A DNA stretch of 5,112 nucleotides. Source: Sulfurimonas sp. (GTDB lineage: Bacteria; Campylobacterota; Campylobacteria; Campylobacterales; Sulfurimonadaceae). The position numbers were made by a program, and so were the translations under genes. The stretch spans positions 1 through 5,112 of the forward strand of contig JANTGW010000078.1 in assembly GCA_024762705.1 (NCBI GenBank), given 5' to 3'. Shown piece by piece: positions 1 to 5,112 of the stretch (position 1 is its first letter; each line of letters opens with the position of its first letter). A model generated the notes under the pieces. That model ran no database searches. It was not told the DNA's origin and saw only the letters and a program-made list of their open reading frames with translations.

Positions 1-268
1 GCAAATCACAACTATCTAAATCAACTTCTATTTTAGTAATTGCTTCCTCATTTTTGACTTGAGAAAGTGCATAATCGCTAAAATCAACAGCATCTACCTT
101 GAATCCTTTTTCTGCTAAAAAATGTGTATTTCTACCAATTCCGCAGGCAATATCAAGAGCCTTGCCTTTACGTGCCAAGTCAATATATTTTTCAATAATC
201 GGTTCAACATTTGTACGCATCGGCTTTTCTACATGACGAATGTTCCAACGTTCTTTATCTTCAAGCAT
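1..268 (-). CDS. Class I SAM-dependent methyltransferase, N-terminal part (3' end beyond window)
   Basis: This reading frame starts at the ATG at 268-266 and stays open to the left edge, giving 89 residues. It shows the start of a Rossmann-type methyltransferase: the SAM-binding motif I LDIACGIGRNTHFLA at about residues 38-52, and the acidic end of the second strand, KVDAVDFSD, at about 57-65, where D62 would contact the SAM ribose. A further acidic strand, KIEVDLDS, follows near 79-86. The start is supported by a good Shine-Dalgarno sequence, TTAGGAG, at 283-277, which overlaps the TAG stop of nspC; the gap between the genes is 11 nt. It is therefore probably cotranscribed and translationally coupled with the polyamine genes. 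The substrate cannot be read from the sequence. Related short methyltransferases (Methyltransf_11/25, TehB-like) act on small molecules, but a polyamine-related role is only a guess from position. The family assignment is firm; the specific function is unknown. Confidence 0.88.
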   Translation of the reverse strand, partial: MLEDKERWNIRHVEKPMRTNVEPIIEKYIDLARKGKALDIACGIGRNTHFLAEKGFKVDAVDFSDYALSQVKNEEAITKIEVDLDSCDL

Positions 269-276
269 TTCTTATA

Positions 277-283
277 CTCCTAA
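277..283 (-). promoter_or_regulatory. Ribosome binding site of the methyltransferase, overlapping nspC stop
   Basis: The minus strand reads TTAGGAG here, and its TAG is the nspC stop codon. The GGAG core lies 8 nt before the ATG at 268. This fixes the methyltransferase start and suggests that ribosomes finishing nspC reinitiate directly. Confidence 0.7.
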
Positions 284-1419
284 CTTAATCTGTTTTTATA
301 TTCCTCATACCCGAACTCTTTTATAAGTTCTATTTCGCCGTTTTTTCTCTTTATGGCCAAAGAAGGCAGCTTAATGCCATTAAAGGTCGTATTTTTCACA
401 AAAGTATAATGAATCTGGTCTTCAAATATGATAGTATCCCCTACATGTAAAGGTTCATCAAATGAGTAGTCACCCATAATATCACCTGCGAGACAGGTAT
501 TTCCCCCAAGTCTATATGTATATTTTTTCTCTTCTGCCTCACCGCTTCCTCTTACTATGGCACGGTAAGGCATTGCCAGTGTGTCAGGCATATGTGCTTC
601 TGCAGATGTATCAAGAATGGCGACATTCATACCATTTTGAAAAACATCCAATACTGTTGCAGCAAGATATCCTGTTTCCCATCCAACAGCTTCACCCGGT
701 TCTAAATAAACATCTACGTTATATTTTTCTCTAAATTCTTTGATTAAACAAATTAATTTTTCAATATCATAACCTTTTTTAGTTATATGATGTCCTCCAC
801 CAAAGTTAATATACTTCAGGTTTTTGAAATATTTTGCGAATTTTTCCTCAAAAGCTGACAAAACTTCTTCTAATGCATCTGCATTTTGTTCACAAAGTGC
901 ATGAAAATTAAGACCGTCAATATGTTCGAGTACTTTTTCATCAAAGTTTTGCAGTGTAGTCCCTAGTCTACTATATAATCCGCAAGGATTATATATGTCA
1001 ACTGGCGAAGAAGAAACCTCCGGATTAACCCTCAAAGAAACATGAATATTTGGATTTATCTCTTTTACTTTACGTACATATTTTTTCAATTGATTTGAAG
1101 AGTTAAAAACTATATGGTCGGAAATTTCCGCTATTTCTTCAATATCTTCATCTTTGAATGCAGGAGAATATGTATGAACTTCCGCCTTTTCATTATACTT
1201 GCAGAATTCTTCACACGCAAGTTTTGCCTCATAAAGTCCGCTGGCGGTACAGCCTTTTAAATATTTTGCCACTATATCAAAAGTGCTCCACATTGCAAAG
1301 CCTTTAAGAGCCAAAATAATTTTAGCACCGCTCTTTTGCTGGACATGGTCTAAAATTTTCAAGTTATTTTCTAAAAGTTCTTCTTCGCACAAATAATAGG
1401 GTGTAGCTAATTTTTTCAT
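280..1419 (-). CDS. nspC: Carboxynorspermidine/carboxyspermidine decarboxylase
   Basis: This PLP-dependent decarboxylase of the alanine-racemase fold (fold type III) removes CO2 from carboxyspermidine or carboxynorspermidine to give spermidine or norspermidine, the last step of the aspartate-semialdehyde route in the cytoplasm. The 379-residue length is normal for the family. Visible features are the N-terminal barrel with the PLP lysine in LALKGFAMWS (K39), the phosphate-binding glycine loop FGGGHH (206-211), EPGEA (240-244), and the C-terminal catalytic NTCLAGD segment with C309 and D313. The short C309 region and the ALKGFAMW signature favour NspC over diaminopimelate, ornithine or arginine decarboxylases. 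The ATG at 1419 follows TTGGA (1432-1428) with a spacing of 8 nt, and the protein begins at the usual family position. The partner dehydrogenase lies two genes upstream. Whether the physiological product is spermidine or norspermidine cannot be decided from this sequence. Confidence 0.96.
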   Translation of the reverse strand: MKKLATPYYLCEEELLENNLKILDHVQQKSGAKIILALKGFAMWSTFDIVAKYLKGCTASGLYEAKLACEEFCKYNEKAEVHTYSPAFKDEDIEEIAEISDHIVFNSSNQLKKYVRKVKEINPNIHVSLRVNPEVSSSPVDIYNPCGLYSRLGTTLQNFDEKVLEHIDGLNFHALCEQNADALEEVLSAFEEKFAKYFKNLKYINFGGGHHITKKGYDIEKLICLIKEFREKYNVDVYLEPGEAVGWETGYLAATVLDVFQNGMNVAILDTSAEAHMPDTLAMPYRAIVRGSGEAEEKKYTYRLGGNTCLAGDIMGDYSFDEPLHVGDTIIFEDQIHYTFVKNTTFNGIKLPSLAIKRKNGEIELIKEFGYEEYKNRLS

Positions 1420-1512
1420 CTATTTTGTCCAATATATTCTATTTACTGAAAACGCTGTATCTAGTAGTAGAAGTGATGATTCTATAGTACTGGCAATTGA
1501 ATCAAAATTCAT
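1420..1512 (-). CDS. Possible small ORF (30 aa) directly before nspC
   Basis: The 104 nt between the HDOD gene and nspC contain an uninterrupted ATG-to-TAG frame of 30 codons that fills all but 11 nt of the gap. Its TAG is immediately followed by the nspC ATG (TAGATG), as expected for translational coupling. A purine-rich GAGAGAG stretch (1523-1517), a partial Shine-Dalgarno match, precedes the ATG with 4 nt between them. The peptide starts MNFDSIAST, has a four-leucine run in the middle (residues 14-17) and ends RIYWTK. It has no recognisable domain and is not clearly a membrane helix. I do not recognise it. It could be a real small protein, a leader peptide that sets nspC translation, or a chance open frame in a short spacer. 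The nspC ribosome binding site lies inside its last codons. Confidence 0.35.
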   Translation of the reverse strand: MNFDSIASTIESSLLLLDTAFSVNRIYWTK

Positions 1513-1523
1513 TCTACTCTCTC

Positions 1524-2351
1524 TTAAAGTGCTAAATATTTCTCTCTCATATCTTTTGCTACATCACTAAAGAGTTCATCGTCCATTCCCAGTTCTTTTA
1601 CTAATGCAGCAGCCTTATTAATGGCCATATCTGAGAGTATGTCTTTAATATTTATACTTGTTCGTATAACATCAATAATGTTGGCATAATATAAAATTTG
1701 GAGGTCATCTTCATCTTTTGAATCCAGTGCTTTCAATACTTTTATATATTTTTCATCTAAATGCCAATGTTCAAAAAGTAGTGCGCTTAAGGTATAAGAA
1801 GTCATACCTATGAGATCTTTTTCAAACTCTTGAATATTTTTACATTCATTAAAATCTTTTCTGAATTCACCGACATATTCACTTTGTGTCACTTCTTTTG
1901 CAATAACCAATTTTCCACTTTCCATCATTAAAGCCAATGAAGCAAGATATTGTGCCTCTTTCAAGTTGACTTTCGAATACCATTGAAACAGCAAAGCACT
2001 TTGTAACTGACAGAGTTCGTTAAACTGTAAATTATTAAAACCATATACACTGGGATCAGCTTTGATACTTTCTCTCATAGCATAGTGTATAACCAACATC
2101 TGTATTCGCCTTGTACCAATGAGCGAAATTGCCCGCGCTATATTTGTGATTTTATTACGCATACCAAAATAAGGCGAATTAATTGTTTTTAATATATTTG
2201 CGCTCAACATTGCATCTGATTCAATAACTTTAATGAGCTTTTTTACATCTATACTCTCTATTCCTGAATTGTATAATGACTGTACTATATTCGCAGCTTC
2301 GGACAAAGGAGGCAGAGAGTCGATGTTTTTAATTATATTGTTAAATGTCAT
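1524..2351 (-). CDS. HDOD domain-containing protein
   Basis: This 275-residue cytoplasmic protein consists almost wholly of an HDOD domain, a catalytically inactive relative of HD phosphohydrolases found in bacterial signalling proteins. The N-terminal signature is clear: IDSLPPLSEAANIV (10-23), then VIESDAMLSANILKTINSPYFGMRNKITNIARAISLIGTRR-type sequence over about 42-82. In HD enzymes a His-Asp pair precedes a GK motif; here the matching segment reads MMESGKLVI (142-150), so the metal ligands are absent as expected for HDOD. A later segment, SALLFEHWHL (189-198), matches the conserved helix of the family. There is no receiver, GGDEF or EAL domain attached. The ATG at 2351 follows TTGGAA (2363-2358) and lies 3 nt after the dehydrogenase stop, so the gene is tightly coupled to polyamine synthesis genes on both sides. 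HDOD proteins have been linked to regulation, motility and stress in several bacteria; its role here is unknown. Confidence 0.93.
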   Translation of the reverse strand: MTFNNIIKNIDSLPPLSEAANIVQSLYNSGIESIDVKKLIKVIESDAMLSANILKTINSPYFGMRNKITNIARAISLIGTRRIQMLVIHYAMRESIKADPSVYGFNNLQFNELCQLQSALLFQWYSKVNLKEAQYLASLALMMESGKLVIAKEVTQSEYVGEFRKDFNECKNIQEFEKDLIGMTSYTLSALLFEHWHLDEKYIKVLKALDSKDEDDLQILYYANIIDVIRTSINIKDILSDMAINKAAALVKELGMDDELFSDVAKDMREKYLAL

Positions 2352-2354
2352 TTA

Positions 2355-3536
2355 TTATTCCAATTCTTTAATCTTCCAAGGAAGACCTTGTTTATTGAGT
2401 TCTGCCATAAACGGATCAGGATCGAACTCTTCCATATTGTGCACACCTTCTTTGTACCAGACTTTTTCCAACATCAGTTTTGCACCTATCATTGCAGGAA
2501 CACCCGTTGTATAAGAAACTGCCTGGGAATTCACTTCTTTATAACATGCTTCATGGTCGCTGACCTGATAGATATAGATCTTTTTCTTTTTGCCATCTTT
2601 TATACCTTCTGCCACTATTCCTATATTCGTTTTTCCTTTAGTACGAGGTCCAAGAGAAGCAGGATCAGGCAAAAGTGTTTTTAAAAACTCTATAGGAATG
2701 ATTTTCTGTCCCTTATGCTCAACAGGTTCGATGCCAAGCATACCAACGTTTTCAAGACATCTCATATGTGTAAGATAACTCTCACCGAAGGTCATAAAAA
2801 ACCGGATTCGCTTTAAGCCTTTGATGTGTTTTACCAAAGACTCCATCTCTTCATGATAAAGCAGATAACTATCTTTTGGTCCTACCTCAGGGTAATCCCA
2901 GACCATTTTTATCTCCATCGGCTTTGTCTCTATCCATTTGCCATTTTCCCAGTAACGACCATTAGCTGAGACTTCACGAAGGTTAATTTCGGGGTTAAAG
3001 TTTGTTGCAAAAGGATAACCGTGATCCCCGGCATTACAATCTAGTATGTCAATAGTATGAATCTCATCAAAATAGTGTTTTTGTGCATAGGCACAAAAGA
3101 CATTTGTCACACCCGGGTCAAATCCGCTTCCAAGCAGTCCCATAATGCCTGCTTGTTTAAATGCTTCATCTTTTTCCCATTGTAGTTTATACTCAAACTT
3201 CGCTTCATCGGGATGCTCGTAGTTTGCAGTATCGAGATAATCAGTCTTTGTTGCTATGCAGGCATCCATAATCGTCAAATCCTGATACGGCAGCGCAACA
3301 TTTATAACTATACCTGCCTTGACCTTGTTGATCAAATCTGTGATCTCCTGCGTGTTATCAGCATCAAGTGCATACGTATCTATGTCTGCACCAGGCAGTT
3401 CTGATTTGATCTCATCACATTTTGATTTTGTTCTGCTTGCAAGTACGATTTTTCCAAATACATCTGCATTTTGCACACATTTGTGTACAACAACGCGGCC
3501 TACACCGCCGGCACCTATTATCAAAGTTGTGTTCAT
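2355..3536 (-). CDS. Carboxynorspermidine/carboxyspermidine dehydrogenase (saccharopine dehydrogenase family)
   Basis: This enzyme (CASDH/CANSDH, often annotated LYS1 or saccharopine dehydrogenase) reductively condenses L-aspartate semialdehyde with putrescine or 1,3-diaminopropane, using NADPH, to form carboxyspermidine or carboxynorspermidine, the substrate of NspC. The 393 residues fit the family. The N-terminal Rossmann fold has the dinucleotide loop LIIGAGGVGRVV (5-16) and, after the second strand, VLASRTKSK (31-39), whose Ser-Arg pair suits NADPH. Further family segments are NVALPYQDL (79-87), GSGFDPGVTN (136-145), and YTTGVPAMIGAKLML (342-356). Pairing with nspC in the same operon favours the polyamine role over lysine metabolism. 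The start is supported by AGGGAG (3550-3545), 8 nt before the ATG and overlapping the dgkA TAG stop. The DNA looks somewhat richer in G+C than the HDOD gene downstream. Confidence 0.93.
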   Translation of the reverse strand: MNTTLIIGAGGVGRVVVHKCVQNADVFGKIVLASRTKSKCDEIKSELPGADIDTYALDADNTQEITDLINKVKAGIVINVALPYQDLTIMDACIATKTDYLDTANYEHPDEAKFEYKLQWEKDEAFKQAGIMGLLGSGFDPGVTNVFCAYAQKHYFDEIHTIDILDCNAGDHGYPFATNFNPEINLREVSANGRYWENGKWIETKPMEIKMVWDYPEVGPKDSYLLYHEEMESLVKHIKGLKRIRFFMTFGESYLTHMRCLENVGMLGIEPVEHKGQKIIPIEFLKTLLPDPASLGPRTKGKTNIGIVAEGIKDGKKKKIYIYQVSDHEACYKEVNSQAVSYTTGVPAMIGAKLMLEKVWYKEGVHNMEEFDPDPFMAELNKQGLPWKIKELE

Positions 3537-3544
3537 GCTAAATT

Positions 3545-3551
3545 CTCCCTA
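3545..3551 (-). promoter_or_regulatory. Ribosome binding site of the dehydrogenase, overlapping dgkA stop
   Basis: The minus strand reads TAGGGAG, in which TAG is the dgkA stop codon and AGGGAG is a strong Shine-Dalgarno match 8 nt before the ATG at 3536. It confirms the start and indicates coupled translation across the 12-nt gap. Confidence 0.7.
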
Positions 3552-3914
3552 TGCAAAAGCATCCACTAATGTAAATATCCATACCAAAAGTGTTACAAAC
3601 AAGCTCAAAAGTACCAATGTTGCTCCCGCATCTTTTGCCTGTTTTGCTAAAATATGATACTCATTTGTCACCAGATCCACGACTCTCTCCACAGCACTAT
3701 TGGCCACTTCTGCAAGAACCGGTATAAACAGTGACATAAAAAGTATGCTTGAATGTACAAAGCTTACAGGCAAAATCCAGGCTACGATACCCATCACAAA
3801 CAGCATTAAAAGCTGCCATTTAAAAGATGTTTCGTTTTTAACAATATCTATAAAGCCCTCGACTGCATACATACCGTTTCTATAAAGATTATGCTTTGGT
3901 TTATTCAGCTTCAT
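3549..3914 (-). CDS. dgkA: Diacylglycerol kinase (prokaryotic DgkA type)
   Basis: This small inner-membrane enzyme phosphorylates diacylglycerol with ATP to give phosphatidic acid, returning the lipid to phospholipid synthesis. At 121 residues it matches E. coli DgkA in size. The family signature is complete: an amphipathic N-terminal segment with NE at 27-28, then three membrane segments at roughly 33-50, 53-68 and 97-119. The catalytic stretch AEVANSAVERVVDLV has E69, N72 and E76, followed by NEYHILAKQAKDAG with K94 and D95; their order and spacing agree with the E. coli catalytic residues. The ATG at 3914 lies inside the end of the upstream acyltransferase gene (14-nt overlap, different frame) and follows a GAGAG element at 3925-3921. 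This implies translational coupling and a shared role in membrane lipid turnover. Some relatives in other phyla act on undecaprenol, so the substrate is inferred rather than shown. Confidence 0.96.
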   Translation of the reverse strand: MKLNKPKHNLYRNGMYAVEGFIDIVKNETSFKWQLLMLFVMGIVAWILPVSFVHSSILFMSLFIPVLAEVANSAVERVVDLVTNEYHILAKQAKDAGATLVLLSLFVTLLVWIFTLVDAFA

Positions 3915-5112
3915 ATTTTTCTCTCATTTTTAAAATTATATCTTGCAGCTCTTTTGCTTTTGTATCTATTGGCAGAGGATTTCCAAAATATATTTTAACA
4001 ACTCTGCGCTTAAAAAGGTTTCTTTTTGCATCTTTTGGTTTATATTTTGCAAATAAACTTCCAAATATTCCTTTATCTATATAAAAAGGCACAATAACAC
4101 CGTCATAATCTTTAGGGATGAGTTCATATCCTCTGTGAAATTCATGTATTTCACCATCTTGTGAAATTTCACCTTCTGGAAACAACGCAACGACACTCCC
4201 GTTTTGCAATCGTTTGTGTGCTTCTCTCATGGCATCTTTAAATGCTTTTGGTGAGAGAGGAATGGCCTCCCCTTTTTTAAAAATCGGATGAAAGAACTTC
4301 CAGTGGTATATATCCTTGTCCATCATATAATTGATTCGCCGCTGCAGTGGCAACTGCAACAAAATCCAATCAATCCAGCTGACATGGTTTCCAAGCAGTA
4401 GTACGGCTTTGTCCTGCGGTATGTTCTCCAAACCGACATAGATGTATTTATGCCTTAGTGTTGAAAACAATTCCATCAGTGACCAAAACATTTCAATCGA
4501 ATATCGTTTATATAACTTGCTTGCCAAATAAACACCCAAAATACCCATGAGATAAAACAACAGCTCCGCATTCATTCCAAAATATGCAAAAACAGTTGTC
4601 AGCACTAAAAAGTTGAACATAAAAATATTTTGAATAAAATTGTTTGCCGCCAAGATAATACCCAAGTGTACACGTGAAGCCAGATACTGGATCCTTGCAT
4701 TCAACGGCACCAATATAAATGCTGCGAATATGCCAAAGAGTGTAAATAAAAATGCTATTGTTAGCATAGAATCTATAAACGGTACAGAGAAAACTATAAA
4801 TGTAACTATTGTTGCACCGATGCCAGCCAAACCTACATTGATATAAAACCGGGAGAGCCTCGCAACTATAATTGAGCCTATGACTATACCTATACCTGCA
4901 AGTGCCATGACACCCTGTACATATATGGTATTGGTTACATGTAACTCACTTTTGGCATATTCACCAAATACTGCCAGCACTACCTGTGAAATAGACCAAA
5001 AAAGTCCAAGTGCTATAATCGCATCGAATATCTCTCTGTTTCGCGTAACTGTTTTCATATTCTTAAAGAGATAAAAACCGCTTACATATTTTCTTAGTTT
5101 AAAATCCCGCTT
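3901..5112 (-). CDS. MFS lysophospholipid transporter-acyltransferase fusion, 3' part (5' end beyond window)
   Basis: The frame ends at TAA 3903-3901 and has no stop up to the right edge, giving 403 visible residues. The ATG at 5058 is probably an internal methionine: the 18 codons before it (KRDFKLRKY through FKN) continue the protein, and only a poor Shine-Dalgarno sequence precedes it. Counting from that Met, residues about 10-180 hold six membrane segments, the C-terminal half of an LplT/Aas-type major facilitator. The telltale stretches are FILVPLNARIQYLASR (114-129) and ILAANNFIQNIFMF (135-148). Residues about 190-385 form a cytoplasmic PlsC-like acyltransferase with the HX4D catalytic motif NHVSWID (H225, D230), FPEGEIS (293-299) and VPFYI (323-327). 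The likely job is to flip lysophospholipid inward and reacylate it. Unlike E. coli Aas, no acyl-ACP synthetase domain follows, since the gene stops after the acyltransferase. The next gene, dgkA, overlaps its end. Confidence 0.88.
   Translation of the reverse strand, partial: KRDFKLRKYVSGFYLFKNMKTVTRNREIFDAIIALGLFWSISQVVLAVFGEYAKSELHVTNTIYVQGVMALAGIGIVIGSIIVARLSRFYINVGLAGIGATIVTFIVFSVPFIDSMLTIAFLFTLFGIFAAFILVPLNARIQYLASRVHLGIILAANNFIQNIFMFNFLVLTTVFAYFGMNAELLFYLMGILGVYLASKLYKRYSIEMFWSLMELFSTLRHKYIYVGLENIPQDKAVLLLGNHVSWIDWILLQLPLQRRINYMMDKDIYHWKFFHPIFKKGEAIPLSPKAFKDAMREAHKRLQNGSVVALFPEGEISQDGEIHEFHRGYELIPKDYDGVIVPFYIDKGIFGSLFAKYKPKDAKRNLFKRRVVKIYFGNPLPIDTKAKELQDIILKMREKYEAE

Noticed and set aside
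516..734. Plus-strand open frame opposite nspC
   Set aside because: It lies wholly antisense to a well-supported decarboxylase and has no recognisable motif. It is a shadow of the real coding strand.
1479..1486. TATAGAAT on the minus strand, a -10-like sequence about 60 nt before nspC
   Set aside because: No properly spaced -35 element was found (the nearest TTGATT is too close), and such matches are frequent in AT-rich DNA. It also lies inside the candidate small ORF.
1420..1523. Possible terminator or attenuator hairpin in the largest spacer
   Set aside because: I found no GC-rich inverted repeat followed by a U-run on the minus strand; the spacer is better explained by an open frame or plain sequence.
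2233..2778. Several overlapping plus-strand open frames opposite the HDOD and dehydrogenase genes
   Set aside because: They are antisense to conserved genes, overlap each other in different frames and resemble no protein family.
3213..3657. Plus-strand open frames opposite the dehydrogenase and dgkA
   Set aside because: They run across the junction of two well-supported genes on the other strand and show no domain or credible ribosome binding site.
3700..5074. Plus-strand open frames opposite dgkA and the acyltransferase fusion
   Set aside because: These are low-complexity shadows of membrane-protein coding sequence, without homology or start signals.

Overview
The window is one continuous gene train on the minus strand. 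It suggests a member of the Campylobacterota (epsilonproteobacteria), most likely a Sulfurimonas/Sulfurovum-like organism. This inference rests on the AT-rich composition, the tight gene packing, and the pairing of carboxy(nor)spermidine dehydrogenase with carboxy(nor)spermidine decarboxylase, the spermidine route used by that group. No taxonomic search was possible.

In transcription order (right to left) the layout is: (1) 5112-3901, the 3' part of a fused MFS lysophospholipid flippase/acyltransferase, whose reading frame is open to the window edge; (2) 3914-3549, dgkA-type diacylglycerol kinase, overlapping gene 1 by 14 nt; (3) 3536-2355, carboxynorspermidine/carboxyspermidine dehydrogenase; (4) 2351-1524, an HDOD-domain protein; (5) 1512-1420, a possible 30-codon small ORF whose stop codon directly abuts the next start; (6) 1419-280, nspC, carboxynorspermidine/carboxyspermidine decarboxylase; (7) 268-1, the N-terminal part of a SAM-dependent methyltransferase that runs off the left edge. 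Intergenic gaps are 0-12 nt if the small ORF is accepted. Several Shine-Dalgarno sequences overlap the preceding stop codon. I see no internal terminator or convincing promoter, so the whole window looks like part of one operon with its promoter beyond position 5112.

Functionally there are two themes. The upstream pair (acyltransferase fusion and DgkA) handles membrane lipid turnover: lysophospholipid reacylation and recycling of diacylglycerol to phosphatidic acid. The downstream genes make spermidine or norspermidine: the dehydrogenase condenses aspartate semialdehyde with a diamine and NspC decarboxylates the product. An HDOD signalling-type protein sits between the two biosynthetic steps. 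The last gene is an unassigned methyltransferase translated closely behind nspC.

Most of the window is conventional. The points worth a second look are the HDOD gene inside the polyamine pair, the unannotated small ORF before nspC, and the acyltransferase fusion that lacks the acyl-ACP synthetase domain of E. coli Aas. I did not find clear evidence of a wholly new system, mobile element, CRISPR array or RNA gene.
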